The notes beneath the pieces were generated by a model. It did not search any database and had not been told where the DNA came from. It saw nothing but the letters and a program-made list of their open reading frames with translations. From Lentzea aerocolonigenes (GTDB lineage: Bacteria; Actinomycetota; Actinomycetes; Mycobacteriales; Pseudonocardiaceae): a DNA stretch of 41,057 nt. The DNA is taken from contig NZ_BBOJ01000042.1 in the NCBI RefSeq assembly GCF_000974445.1, positions 1 through 41,057 on the forward strand. The letters are read 5' to 3'. The position numbers were made by a program, and so were the translations under genes. Position 1 is the first letter of the stretch. Each line of letters opens with the position of its first letter. Positions 23,125-31,220 of the stretch are shown piece after piece.

Positions 23125-23410
23125 GCAGCCGGCTGTGGAGCTGGTCGTGCACGGCGTCCACCGCCTCCTCGTACGTGGGCGCCTCCGCCTTCGCGACGAC
23201 CGGGGTGCCGTTGACGTCGAGGTTGGCGTGCACGGTGATCGTGCGCGGCCCGTTCGGGGTGAGCCGGACGTGGGCGAACTCGGTCGGCTCCGGCGCGTAG
23301 CGGGCCAGGGGGCTGATCTTGTCGTGGGCGTACTGCCTGGCCTCGGCCGCGATCCGGCCGTCCAGCTCGACCACGACGTTGCCGATCTCCGTCGCGCCTG
23401 CGTGCTTCAT
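23108..23410 (-). CDS. hpf: Short HPF/RaiA-like ribosome hibernation factor
   Basis: The product is 100 aa. It follows the N-terminal S30AE fold of ribosome hibernation factors: IAAEARQYAHDKISPLARY, the strands HVRLTPNG and ITVHANLDVNGTPVVAKAEAPTYEEAVDAVHDQLHSRL. It lacks the C-terminal dimerisation domain of long HPF, so it resembles short HPF/YfiA and the general idea of DosR-controlled RafS in mycobacteria. It should bind the 30S subunit and silence ribosomes in stasis. GGAGG lies 6 nt before the ATG. A perfect-arm DosR-like palindrome lies 82 nt upstream. Confidence 0.85.
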   Translation of the reverse strand: MKHAGATEIGNVVVELDGRIAAEARQYAHDKISPLARYAPEPTEFAHVRLTPNGPRTITVHANLDVNGTPVVAKAEAPTYEEAVDAVHDQLHSRLLRMHN

Positions 23411-23492
23411 GGTGAACCTCCATGCGAAGTGACACCCGCACTTTCACCCGTGTCGATCTCTCCTCGACAGGTCCGAAAGAGCCGGTTTCGGC

Positions 23493-23506
23493 GGGACCTG
23501 GGTCCC
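23493..23506. promoter_or_regulatory. DosR-like box with perfect arms
   Basis: GGGAC-CTGG-GTCCC has two perfect half-sites. It lies 82 nt upstream of hpf (minus) and 210 nt upstream of the gerW-like gene (plus). The 306-nt gap 23411-23716 holds this site and a second one at 23643-23656, and otherwise no gene that I can see. Confidence 0.65.
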
Positions 23507-23642
23507 TGCCGGAAGAGCTCGTCGGCGGCACCTGCGGACCCCGTCAGACGACATCGCGACCCCGCGAACCGATGACGAGCAGCCACGACAGCGGTGTCGC
23601 GGACACGGAGACCGCTGAACGAGGACTGGTCCCTGGTGCGGG

Positions 23643-23656
23643 AGGACCTGAGGCCC
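23643..23656 (+). promoter_or_regulatory. DosR-like box upstream of the gerW-like gene
   Basis: AGGAC-CTGA-GGCCC differs from the core by one base per arm and lies 60 nt before the ATG at 23717. Confidence 0.45.
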
Positions 23657-23716
23657 TGTCCCGCCACCGCGGCCCGGCCGACGCTGGCAGGAGGAAATCG
23701 ACCTCCAGGAGCGGTG

Positions 23717-24058
23717 ATGAAGATCGACGAGCTGATCACGAAGACGAAGGACTCCCTCGAGGCGAGGAAGGTCTACGCCGAGCCGTACGAGAAGGACGGG
23801 ATCACCGTGATCGCCGCCGCCACCCTCTCCGGCGGATCGGGCGGTGGCACGGGACGGGACGAGAAGGGCCAGGAGGGCGAGGGCGGCGGCTTCGGCCTCA
23901 ACGCGAAGCCCACCGGGGCGTTCGTCATCACTGACGGCAAGGTCCGCTGGGAGCCGGCGGTCGACGTGAACAAGCTGGTCGCCACCGCGGGTGCGGTCGC
24001 CATCGCCGCGCTCTTCGTGGCGGTGCGCATCGTCAAGTTGAAGGCGCAGCCGCGATGA
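23717..24058 (+). CDS. GerW/YtfJ family protein with C-terminal membrane helix
   Basis: The product is 113 aa. The sequence DGITVIAAATLSGGSGGGTGRDEKGQEGEGGGFGLNAKPTGAFVITDGKVRW matches the GerW (YtfJ, spore protein) family pattern of a Gly-rich loop between strands. A membrane helix (LVATAGAVAIAALFVAVRIV) lies near the end. Outside spore formers its function is unknown. It is coupled by ATGA to a lipoprotein-like gene, so the two likely act together at the membrane. A DosR-like box lies 60 nt upstream. Confidence 0.85.
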   Translation: MKIDELITKTKDSLEARKVYAEPYEKDGITVIAAATLSGGSGGGTGRDEKGQEGEGGGFGLNAKPTGAFVITDGKVRWEPAVDVNKLVATAGAVAIAALFVAVRIVKLKAQPR

Positions 24059-24369
24059 AGACGAAACTGTGGTTGCTCCTCCTGGCTGTCGCGGTGCTCG
24101 TCACCGCCTGCGCGGCCGGACCGAACGTGGTGTCCCACGTGGACGGTGTGCAGCCGGCCGGGTTCTGGAAGGGCCTCTGGCACGGGTTCATCTACCCGGT
24201 CACGTTCATCATCTCGCTGTTCAACGACAACGTGAACATCTACGAGGTGCGCAACAACGGGAACTGGTACGACTTCGGCTTCGTCGCCGGGATCGGGCTG
24301 CTGCACACCGTCTTCGGCGGGCACAGGCACGTGTCGAGGCGGCGCCGCAAGGCGTCGGCGACGGCATAG
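24055..24369 (+). CDS. Small predicted lipoprotein with membrane segments
   Basis: The product is 104 aa. The signal sequence MKTKLWLLLLAVAVLVTAC has a lipobox (LVTAC) with the acylated Cys at residue 19. Two hydrophobic stretches follow (GFIYPVTFIISLF and FGFVAGIGLLHTVFGG), and the tail is basic (HVSRRRRKASATA). Family not recognised with certainty; short lipoproteins of this look occur in many bacteria. It is the second gene of a two-gene unit with the GerW-like gene. Confidence 0.8.
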   Translation: MKTKLWLLLLAVAVLVTACAAGPNVVSHVDGVQPAGFWKGLWHGFIYPVTFIISLFNDNVNIYEVRNNGNWYDFGFVAGIGLLHTVFGGHRHVSRRRRKASATA

Positions 24370-24420
24370 GCCGAAAACCTGATCCGTCCTCAGTGGACGA
24401 TTCGTTCGCAGTCGGCACCA

Positions 24421-24434
24421 GGGACGAAAGACCC
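24421..24434 (+). promoter_or_regulatory. DosR-like box upstream of usp (24493)
   Basis: GGGAC-GAAA-GACCC has one mismatch in ten arm positions and lies 58 nt before the ATG. Confidence 0.6.
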
Positions 24435-24492
24435 TGCGCGGCGAGCGGCCCGCGCGGGCACGCTGAGCCGCACCCCACCCGAGGAGCCAATC

Positions 24493-24945
24493 ATGAACTC
24501 CCCTTCCCGGATCGTCGTCGGTGTCGACGGGTCGCCTGCCGCGAAGGCCGCACTCGTCTGGGCCGTTCAGGAAGCCAAGCGCACCAACGCGTCCGTGCTC
24601 GCCTTGTCCGTCTGCCAGCTGAGCCAGTCGTCCGGCCCGTTCGCCGACACGCACCGCAACGAGCTCGCGGCCGCGGTCGACGCCCTCGGCCTGACGGCGG
24701 ACGGTGTCCGGATCGACCAGGACGTGCCGTTCGGCCAGCCCGGCCCCACGCTCGTCGCGTTCTCGCAGGACGCTGCTCTTCTGGTGGTCGGCGACCACGG
24801 CTACGACAAGGCCGGAGTGCTGGTCATGAGCGCCGTCACCAGCTACTGCCTGAGGCACGCCCGCTGCCCGGTGGTCGCCGTCCCGCTGGAAGGAGCGCAC
24901 CATGACGGTCCTCTCATGCTCCGGCCTGAGACGCCGGTTCGATGA
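24493..24945 (+). CDS. Universal stress protein, single domain
   Basis: The product is 150 aa. RIVVGVDGSPAAKAALVWAV opens the Usp fold, and LLVVGDHGYDKAGVLVMSAVTSYCL is the place of the ATP-binding motif GxxG-x9-G-S. Here the usual second Gly and Ser are replaced (MSAVTS), so nucleotide binding may be weak. USPs act in stress and dormancy signalling in the cytoplasm. The 3' end overlaps the start of the ABC ATPase gene by 44 nt, so exporter expression may be coupled to it. A DosR-like box lies upstream. Confidence 0.9.
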   Translation: MNSPSRIVVGVDGSPAAKAALVWAVQEAKRTNASVLALSVCQLSQSSGPFADTHRNELAAAVDALGLTADGVRIDQDVPFGQPGPTLVAFSQDAALLVVGDHGYDKAGVLVMSAVTSYCLRHARCPVVAVPLEGAHHDGPLMLRPETPVR

Positions 24946-25825
24946 CGTCGTGGCCGTGGACGACGTGTCGTTCACGATCGCGGAAGGCGAGACCTACGGC
25001 CTGCTCGGTCCCAACGGCGCGGGCAAGACGACCACGATCTCGATGATCACCGGCGTGCTCGAACGCGACGCGGGCGAGGTGTTCGTCGACGGCATCGCGA
25101 TGTCGACGCACGCCATCGCCGCCAAACGCCTCGTCGGCTACGTGCCGCAGGAACTCGCTCTGTACCCGGACCTCACCGGCCGGGAGAACCTGCGGTTCTT
25201 CGCGAACCTCTACGGCGCCGGCCGCGAACGGGTCGACCACGTCCTCGACGTGGTCGGCCTGACCGAGCGAGCCGGCGATCTCGCCCGCGAGTACTCCGGG
25301 GGGATGAAGCGACGGCTCAACGTCGCGATCGGGCTGCTGCACGAGCCCCGGTTGCTGGTGCTCGACGAACCCACGGCCGGGGTCGATCCGCAGAGCCGCA
25401 ACCAGATCATCGAGAACGTCCGCGAGCTGGCCGCCCAGGGCATGGCAATTCTCTACACCACGCACTACATGGAGGAGGCCGAGCGGTTGTGCGACCGGGT
25501 CGGTGTCATCGACTCCGGCCACCTGATCGCCGAGGGCACCCGCCGCGAACTCGTCGAGCGGCTCGGCGAACGCGACCGCATCTCGCTGCTGCTCGACGGA
25601 GATCTCGGCCACGCCACCGCCGTGCTCGGGGCGATCGCGAACGTGCGCGGTGTGGCGCCGCACGGACAGGGACTCGAGCTCGTGGTCGACGACGCGCGGG
25701 AATGCCTGCCCGCTGTCCTCGCGGCGATCTCCACCAACGGTGTCGTGGTGCGGTCGGTCGAGGTGACCGAACCGAACCTGGAGACCGTGTTCCTGCACCT
25801 GACCGGCAAAGCGCTGCGGGAGTGA
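24902..25825 (+). CDS. ABC exporter ATP-binding protein
   Basis: The product is 307 aa, of the DrrA/CcmA-like exporter class: Walker A GPNGAGKTT (about 36-44), signature YSGGMKRRLN, Walker B LLVLDEPTAG, H-loop TTHYMEEAE. The C-terminal DUF4162-like tail is present. AAGGAG lies 8 nt before the ATG. It forms a unit with the two permease genes that follow. Substrate unknown; such exporters move drugs or lipids. Confidence 0.93.
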   Translation: MTVLSCSGLRRRFDDVVAVDDVSFTIAEGETYGLLGPNGAGKTTTISMITGVLERDAGEVFVDGIAMSTHAIAAKRLVGYVPQELALYPDLTGRENLRFFANLYGAGRERVDHVLDVVGLTERAGDLAREYSGGMKRRLNVAIGLLHEPRLLVLDEPTAGVDPQSRNQIIENVRELAAQGMAILYTTHYMEEAERLCDRVGVIDSGHLIAEGTRRELVERLGERDRISLLLDGDLGHATAVLGAIANVRGVAPHGQGLELVVDDARECLPAVLAAISTNGVVVRSVEVTEPNLETVFLHLTGKALRE

Positions 25826-25828
25826 GCC

Positions 25829-26998
25829 ATGCGCCACGCACTGCTGATCGCGGCACGCGACCTGCGTGAGCGGGCCCGTGACCGCACGGCCTACGTGCTC
25901 GCGATCGTCCTGCCCCTCGGGCTCGCCGGCGTGTTCACGTTGATCCTCGGCAACATCAGCGGCGACAGCCAGCTCTTCACCTACGCCGTCGCGGACGCCG
26001 ACCGCGGTGTGGTCGCCCGTGCGTTCACCGACGACGTGCTGCGGAAGGCTGCGGCCTCCGGTGCGATCGCGCTGCGCACCGTCTCGTCCGAGCAGGAGGC
26101 CAGAACGCTGGTGGACGACGGCACGGCCACCGCCGCGTTCCTGCTGCCCGCCGGGCTGACCGAGGACGTGCAGGCGGGGCGCGCCGCGCGGATCGAGGTC
26201 GTCGGCAACGTCGACGCGCCGACCGGTACCGACGTCGCGCGGTCGCTGGCCCAGGCCTACACCGACCGGCTCGGCGCGGTCCGCACCGCTGTCGCCGCGA
26301 CCGTCCACTCAGGAGTGTCGACACCGCCCGCCGAACTCGCCGCCGCCGCGGCCGCAGTGCTCCCGCAAGCCGTGGTCGACGAGGACACCACCGGCCGCAG
26401 ACAGCTCGACGCGAAGACCCAGTACGCGGCGGGCATGGCGGTGTTCTTCCTGTTCTTCGCGGTGCAGCCGGGAGTGACCGGACTGCTCGACGAACGCCGC
26501 AACGGCACGCTCGCGCGGCTGCTGGCCGCACCCGTGCGCCGCTCGTCGATCCTCACCGGCAAACTGCTGACCAGCGTCGTCGTCGGCGTGGTGAGCATGA
26601 CGGTCCTCGTGGTGGCGAGCTCCCTGCTGATGGGCGCGCGGTGGGGCCATCCCGCCGGCGTCGCCGCGCTGGTCCTGTCCGGTGTGCTGGCCGCGACCGG
26701 AGCGATGGCGGTGGTCGCCGCCATCGCGAAGACGTCGGAACAGGCGGGCGGCTGGCAGGCGATCGTCGCGATCGTGCTCGGTGCGCTCGGCGGCGCGTTC
26801 TTCCCGGTGACGCAGGCGGGTGGCGTGCTGGAAAAGCTCAGCCTGCTGGCGCCGCACCGGTGGTTCCTGCGCGGGCTCGCGGATCTCGCGGGCGGAGGTG
26901 TCGCCGCGGTCCTCCCGTCGGTGGCGGCCATGACCGCGTTCGCGGCGGTGACGGGGGCGATCGCGCTGCTGCTGTTCCGGAAGGTGGTGCGACCGTGA
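25829..26998 (+). CDS. ABC-2 type permease, first subunit
   Basis: The product is 389 aa of the YhgE/ABC-2 (NatB-like) layout: an N-terminal membrane helix, a large external domain (about 40-200), and five to six helices from about residue 205 (QYAAGMAVFFLFFAVQPGVTGLLDERRNGTLARLLAAPVRR). The ERRNGTLxRLLAxP stretch is the coupling region toward the ATPase. It starts 3 nt after the ATPase gene. Confidence 0.92.
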   Translation: MRHALLIAARDLRERARDRTAYVLAIVLPLGLAGVFTLILGNISGDSQLFTYAVADADRGVVARAFTDDVLRKAAASGAIALRTVSSEQEARTLVDDGTATAAFLLPAGLTEDVQAGRAARIEVVGNVDAPTGTDVARSLAQAYTDRLGAVRTAVAATVHSGVSTPPAELAAAAAAVLPQAVVDEDTTGRRQLDAKTQYAAGMAVFFLFFAVQPGVTGLLDERRNGTLARLLAAPVRRSSILTGKLLTSVVVGVVSMTVLVVASSLLMGARWGHPAGVAALVLSGVLAATGAMAVVAAIAKTSEQAGGWQAIVAIVLGALGGAFFPVTQAGGVLEKLSLLAPHRWFLRGLADLAGGGVAAVLPSVAAMTAFAAVTGAIALLLFRKVVRP

Positions 26999-28092
26999 AG
27001 GTCCTCTCGATCGGCTGGATCAACGTGCACCGCGCGCTGCGCGACCGCACCGGGTTGTTCTTCCTCGTCGCGCTGCCGCTGATGCTGGTGTTCGTCATCG
27101 GCGCGGCGTTCGGTGGCGCGACGACACCGGTGGTCGGTGTGGTGGGCGACGCCGGCGCACTGAGTGCCGAACCCGCGGTGCAGGTGCGGAACTTCCCGGA
27201 CGAGTCAGCCCTGCGCACGGCGGTGGAGCACGGCGAGATCAGCGCCGGACTCGTGCGGACGAACGGCGACACCCCTCGCCTCCTCGTCCGCGCCGACCGG
27301 ACGGGGCAGCAGCTCCGGATGCTCGTGACCACCTCGCTCACCCGTGAGGCCAACCGGATCGCGGCGGGCGAGTTCGTCTCCGCGCACACCGGGCTGGACC
27401 GCACCACCGCTCTGTCCGTCGTGGACTCGGTGCGAGTGGCGCCGGTCGAGGTGCGGGTGAGCACCGCCGGCCGGGTGCTGTTCCCGGAGGGCTACTCCGG
27501 GTTCGACCTCGGTGCGTCGAACCAGCTGATCGTGTTCACGTTCCTCAACGCGCTCACCACAGCCGCCTACCTCGTGGAGACCCGCCGGCTCGGCGTCACC
27601 CGCCGCATGCTCGCCACACCGACGTCCGCACGGGTGATCGTGGCCGGCGAGGCACTGGGCCGGGTCGCGATCGCCCTGCTGCAAGGTCTGATCGTGCTCG
27701 TCGGGTCGGCGTTGCTGTTCGGCGTGCGCTGGGGTGATCCGTTCGGTGCTGCCGCGCTGCTGTGCGCCTTCGCGCTCGTCTCGGGCGGCGCCGGACTGCT
27801 GCTCGGGGCGGTCTGCCGCACTCAGCAGCAGACGACGGGTGCCGGCATCCTGCTGGGGCTGAGCCTCGCCGCGTTCGGCGGGTGCATGGTGCCGCTCGAG
27901 TTCTTCAGTCCCGTGCTGCGGAAAGTGGCGTTCGCGACGCCGCACGGCTGGGCCAACGACGGCTTCTCCACACTCACCAGGCGCGGCGGGGACCTGTTCA
28001 CCGTCGCACCGCACCTGGCCGTGCTGGTGGGGTTCGCGGCCGTCCTGTTCAGCCTTGGTGCGTGGACGCTGCGTCGCGCCGTGACGCGGTGA
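26995..28092 (+). CDS. ABC-2 type permease, second subunit
   Basis: The product is 365 aa with the same layout as the preceding permease, but a shorter external domain and a VETRRLGVTRRMLATPTSARV coupling motif. The GTG at 26995 overlaps the previous stop. Two related permeases with one ATPase suggest a heterodimeric exporter. The 3' end overlaps the convergent WS/DGAT gene by 44 nt. Confidence 0.91.
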   Translation: MKVLSIGWINVHRALRDRTGLFFLVALPLMLVFVIGAAFGGATTPVVGVVGDAGALSAEPAVQVRNFPDESALRTAVEHGEISAGLVRTNGDTPRLLVRADRTGQQLRMLVTTSLTREANRIAAGEFVSAHTGLDRTTALSVVDSVRVAPVEVRVSTAGRVLFPEGYSGFDLGASNQLIVFTFLNALTTAAYLVETRRLGVTRRMLATPTSARVIVAGEALGRVAIALLQGLIVLVGSALLFGVRWGDPFGAAALLCAFALVSGGAGLLLGAVCRTQQQTTGAGILLGLSLAAFGGCMVPLEFFSPVLRKVAFATPHGWANDGFSTLTRRGGDLFTVAPHLAVLVGFAAVLFSLGAWTLRRAVTR

Positions 28093-29359
28093 GCAGTTCA
28101 GCGAACGCCTTGTGCAGCGCCTCGGCCAGCACGTCCACGTCGGAGGTGCTGGCGCGATCGGCGGTGATGCCGATCGCCACCCTGTCGGTGTAGGACAGCA
28201 CCGCGATGCCCGTCCTGATCCGAATCGCGATCGGAACGTACGGCAGGATCTCCACGATCCGCCGGCCCAGCACCCGCAACGGCTTGCGCGGGCCCGGCAC
28301 GTTCGTGGTCACGGTGACGATGCTGCGCTGGGGCATCATGGCCCCGAGCCGGACGCTCCACGCGAGCGGCGCGAACGGCTCGTGCCTCGCGAGCTGGACG
28401 AGAGCGTTCCCCGTCTCGGCCTGGTGCCCTCGCTTGGCGTCGGCGAAGCGCTCGTGCACCAGCGAAAGCGCCTCCACCGCGGTCCCGGCGTCGACCGGCA
28501 GGAACGCGAGCCGGAGACTGATCTGGTTGTCCAGCCGCCGATCACCGCGGACCGACACCGGCACCATCGTCCGGATGCTGTGCGGGGACGGCCGTTCGCC
28601 GCGTTCCAGCAGAAGCGCCCGGTACGCCTGCGTGACCGCGGCCAGCACCACGTCGTTCACCGTCACCCCGAACGTGCGGGCGATCTCCTTCGCCTCGGGC
28701 AACGAGGCTCGGACCACCCGGTAGAGGCGAGGCGAGCCGATCTGCCCGAAGAGTGACGACGGGCGCACCGGCAGCAACGACAGCGCGAGCGACAACACGC
28801 CGCCGGCCAGCGCCAGCGGTGCGCGAACGACGTTGGACAGCAGAGAGAACAGGCTCGTGGACGGATCTTCGCCAGGAGGCTCCGGTGCGGGCGCGTCGCC
28901 GTACATGACGTCGTACATCATCGTGCCGCTCACGCCGTCCGCCATGCAGTGGTGCACCTTGGCCAGGACGGCCCACCGCCCCTCGGCGAGGCCCTCCACG
29001 ACCCAGTACTCCCACAGCGGCCGGTCGCGGTCGAGCCGCTGCCCCATGATCCGGGCGACCAGGGCGCACAGCTCCGCGTCGCCACCCGGTGCGGGCAAGG
29101 CGGTGCGTCGCACGTGATAGGTGAGGTCGAACGACGGATCATCCTGCCAAGCCGGTGTGCTCAGGTCCAACGGTGTGCGCACGAGCTTCTGCCGGGCACG
29201 GGGCAGCACCGGCAACTTCGCCCGCATCAGCGCGAGGAACTCGGCGTGGCTCGGCACCGGTCCCTCGACCACCGCCACCGAGGCGATCGCCAGCGAGGCG
29301 TGCGGATCGGCGTCCTCCACCTCGAGGAAGGCAGCGTCCAACGGGCTGAGCTGGTCCAT
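28049..29359 (-). CDS. Wax ester synthase / diacylglycerol acyltransferase (WS/DGAT)
   Basis: The product is 436 aa, MDQLSPLDAAFLEVEDADPHASLAI... The catalytic HHxxxDG motif is HHCMADG at 136-142, and the later PLWEYWVVEGL and NVPGPRKPLRVLG blocks fit the family. It makes triacylglycerol (or wax ester) for storage during growth arrest. In M. tuberculosis the hypoxia enzyme Tgs1 is under DosR. The ATG at 29359 is chosen by the conserved DxLSPLDxxFL start; the frame is open further upstream without similarity. A DosR-like box lies 58 nt upstream. Confidence 0.93.
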   Translation of the reverse strand: MDQLSPLDAAFLEVEDADPHASLAIASVAVVEGPVPSHAEFLALMRAKLPVLPRARQKLVRTPLDLSTPAWQDDPSFDLTYHVRRTALPAPGGDAELCALVARIMGQRLDRDRPLWEYWVVEGLAEGRWAVLAKVHHCMADGVSGTMMYDVMYGDAPAPEPPGEDPSTSLFSLLSNVVRAPLALAGGVLSLALSLLPVRPSSLFGQIGSPRLYRVVRASLPEAKEIARTFGVTVNDVVLAAVTQAYRALLLERGERPSPHSIRTMVPVSVRGDRRLDNQISLRLAFLPVDAGTAVEALSLVHERFADAKRGHQAETGNALVQLARHEPFAPLAWSVRLGAMMPQRSIVTVTTNVPGPRKPLRVLGRRIVEILPYVPIAIRIRTGIAVLSYTDRVAIGITADRASTSDVDVLAEALHKAFAELLTASRRDAASTHQG

Positions 29360-29417
29360 TCCCCCAGTGCAGCACCAACGGGTTCCGCCGCCCACGGCCC
29401 TGCGTCCCACCGCTCGC

Positions 29418-29431
29418 GAGCCCTTCGGCCC
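29418..29431 (-). promoter_or_regulatory. DosR-like box upstream of the WS/DGAT gene
   Basis: In the gene direction GGGCC-GAAG-GGCTC lies 58 nt before the ATG. The arms are weaker than in other copies (7 of 10), and the spacing is the main support. Confidence 0.4.
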
Positions 29432-29453
29432 TGCCCGCGCGGGCAGTGCTCGA

Positions 29454-30152
29454 TCACGCTGAGGACAGGACGTACCAGGCGACGAGCACGCCGCCGGAGT
29501 TCGTCGCGAGATGCACCAGTGCGGGAGCGAGCACACCACGGCCGGTGTGCCGCCACCACAGCAGCACGACACCGGCGACCGCGGCGGCCAGCACGGCGAC
29601 CGACGAGACGAGGACCAACGACGCACTGCCGAACACCGCGCTCACCGCGGCGTTGTGCGTCAACGCCAGTGAGGGAAGCACGTGCCACAGCCCGAAGAGC
29701 GCCGACGCCCCGAGCACCGGCCCCCAGCGCCAGCGGTCGCCACCGCCGAGCAGCGCGGGCAGCACGCCGCGGAACGCGATCTCCTCCAGCAGCACGGTGC
29801 CCAGCGGGATGCGGATCAGCGCCACCCACAGCACGGAACTCACGGCGAGGTCGGGCATCCGCCCGTCGTGGAAGAACGACCTCAGTGCCGGGACCACGAG
29901 AGCGATGCCGAAGCCGAGCGCGATCACGCCGAGGCCCGCCAGGCCGAAGAGACCGGCCCGGCGCAGGTGTGCACGATCCAGCCCGATCGCCGCGGCACGC
30001 AGACCCGACCAGCGGGCGAGTCCGACGAGCGCGCCCGCGGTGACGAGGCCGCACAGCGGATAGGCCCATCCGGGCAGGACGCGGTTCGCGAGCGTGGTGG
30101 CCAGGACGAGCAACAGGACAGCGGCGGTCAGCGCCGCGGCGCGACGACTCAT
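29454..30152 (-). CDS. CPBP family intramembrane metalloprotease
   Basis: The product is 232 aa with seven or so hydrophobic helices. The Abi/CAAX protease motifs are visible: LLEEIAFRG (EExxxR), FGLWHVLPS (FxxxH) and VHLATNSGG. These enzymes cleave or process membrane proteins or peptides; the substrate here is unknown. It starts only 12 nt from the divergent acyltransferase ATG. Confidence 0.88.
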   Translation of the reverse strand: MSRRAAALTAAVLLLVLATTLANRVLPGWAYPLCGLVTAGALVGLARWSGLRAAAIGLDRAHLRRAGLFGLAGLGVIALGFGIALVVPALRSFFHDGRMPDLAVSSVLWVALIRIPLGTVLLEEIAFRGVLPALLGGGDRWRWGPVLGASALFGLWHVLPSLALTHNAAVSAVFGSASLVLVSSVAVLAAAVAGVVLLWWRHTGRGVLAPALVHLATNSGGVLVAWYVLSSA

Positions 30153-30164
30153 GATGACTCCAGT

Positions 30165-31220
30165 ATGCGCCCGCGCGACGAGTACCTGGACTGGCTGCGG
30201 GCGACGAGCCTCGTCGTGGTCGTCCTGTGGCACTGGGCTTTCACGATTCTGCGCTGGACACCGACGGGTCCGGTCCCCACCAGTCCGCTCGGTTTCTGGT
30301 CCGGAGTGTGGATTCTCACGTGGCTGCTCCAGGTCCTGCCGATGTTCTTCTACGTCGGCGGCTGCGTGCACAGCAGCTCGTGGGCTCGTGACCGCAAGCA
30401 GGGTGTCGGCCACTACGTGTGGCGTCACGTCCGCCACCTGCTCGTTCCAGCGTTGTTGCTCGTGCTCACCTGGGTGGTGCTCGGAGCGGTGTCCTGGGCG
30501 ATCTTCGGGCTTTCCTGGATCCGCGGTGTGGTGCTGCTGGTCGTGAGTCCGCTGTGGTTCCTCGGGGTCTACGTCGTGCTCATCGCGCTCGTGCCGGTGA
30601 GCTCGTGGCTGCACCGCCGGTTCGACGTGCTCGTGCCCGTCTGGCTCGGCGGGATCGCGATGGTCGTCGACGTGCTGCGGTTCCGCTACGACCTGCCGTG
30701 GATCGGCTGGGTGAACATGCTCGTCGTGTGGTGGCTCGCCCACCAGGCCGGTTTCTTCCACCACCGGCTGACCCGGCGCACGGGATGGGCGTTGTTCTTC
30801 TGCGGCCTGTTCGGCCTCGCCGGGCTGGTGTTCTCCGGGCTGTACCCGGGATCGATGGTCGGGGTGCCCGGCGACCGGCTGTCCAACATCGGCCCGCCGA
30901 CGTTCGTGATCGTGGCGTTGCTGGTGTTCCAGATCGGTTTCGCGGTGGTGACCCGTCCACTCGTCGAGCGTGTCCTGGACGGCACGGTCGCGCGACGGGT
31001 GGTGGCGGTGGTCAGCTCGATCGCGCTGCCGCTGTTCCTCTTCCACAGCACGGGGATGGCGCTCGCCAGGGTGTCCGGGTTCCTCCTGCTCGGCGGTCAG
31101 ATCTCCGACGACCGCGCTCCTGACCTCATCTGGTGGCTGCAGCGTCCGCTCGCCGTGGTGGTGCCGCTGCTGTTCACCCTGCCCGTGATCGTCCTTTTCG
31201 GACTGAGGAGGCGCACGTGA
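30165..31220 (+). CDS. Acyltransferase family 3 membrane protein
   Basis: The product is 351 aa, RDEYLDWLRATSLVVVVLWHWAF..., with about ten membrane helices, following the OafA/acyltransferase-3 N-terminal pattern. Such proteins acylate sugars or lipids at the membrane. Only 12 nt separate it from the divergent CPBP gene, and no ribosome site is visible before the ATG, so a leaderless transcript with its promoter inside the neighbour is likely. Its stop overlaps the next gene (GTGA). Confidence 0.86.
   Translation: MRPRDEYLDWLRATSLVVVVLWHWAFTILRWTPTGPVPTSPLGFWSGVWILTWLLQVLPMFFYVGGCVHSSSWARDRKQGVGHYVWRHVRHLLVPALLLVLTWVVLGAVSWAIFGLSWIRGVVLLVVSPLWFLGVYVVLIALVPVSSWLHRRFDVLVPVWLGGIAMVVDVLRFRYDLPWIGWVNMLVVWWLAHQAGFFHHRLTRRTGWALFFCGLFGLAGLVFSGLYPGSMVGVPGDRLSNIGPPTFVIVALLVFQIGFAVVTRPLVERVLDGTVARRVVAVVSSIALPLFLFHSTGMALARVSGFLLLGGQISDDRAPDLIWWLQRPLAVVVPLLFTLPVIVLFGLRRRT

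Noticed and set aside
23621..23634. GAGGACTGGTCCCTG as an additional box
   Set aside because: The two arms are only 2 nt apart, which does not fit the N4 spacing of the others.
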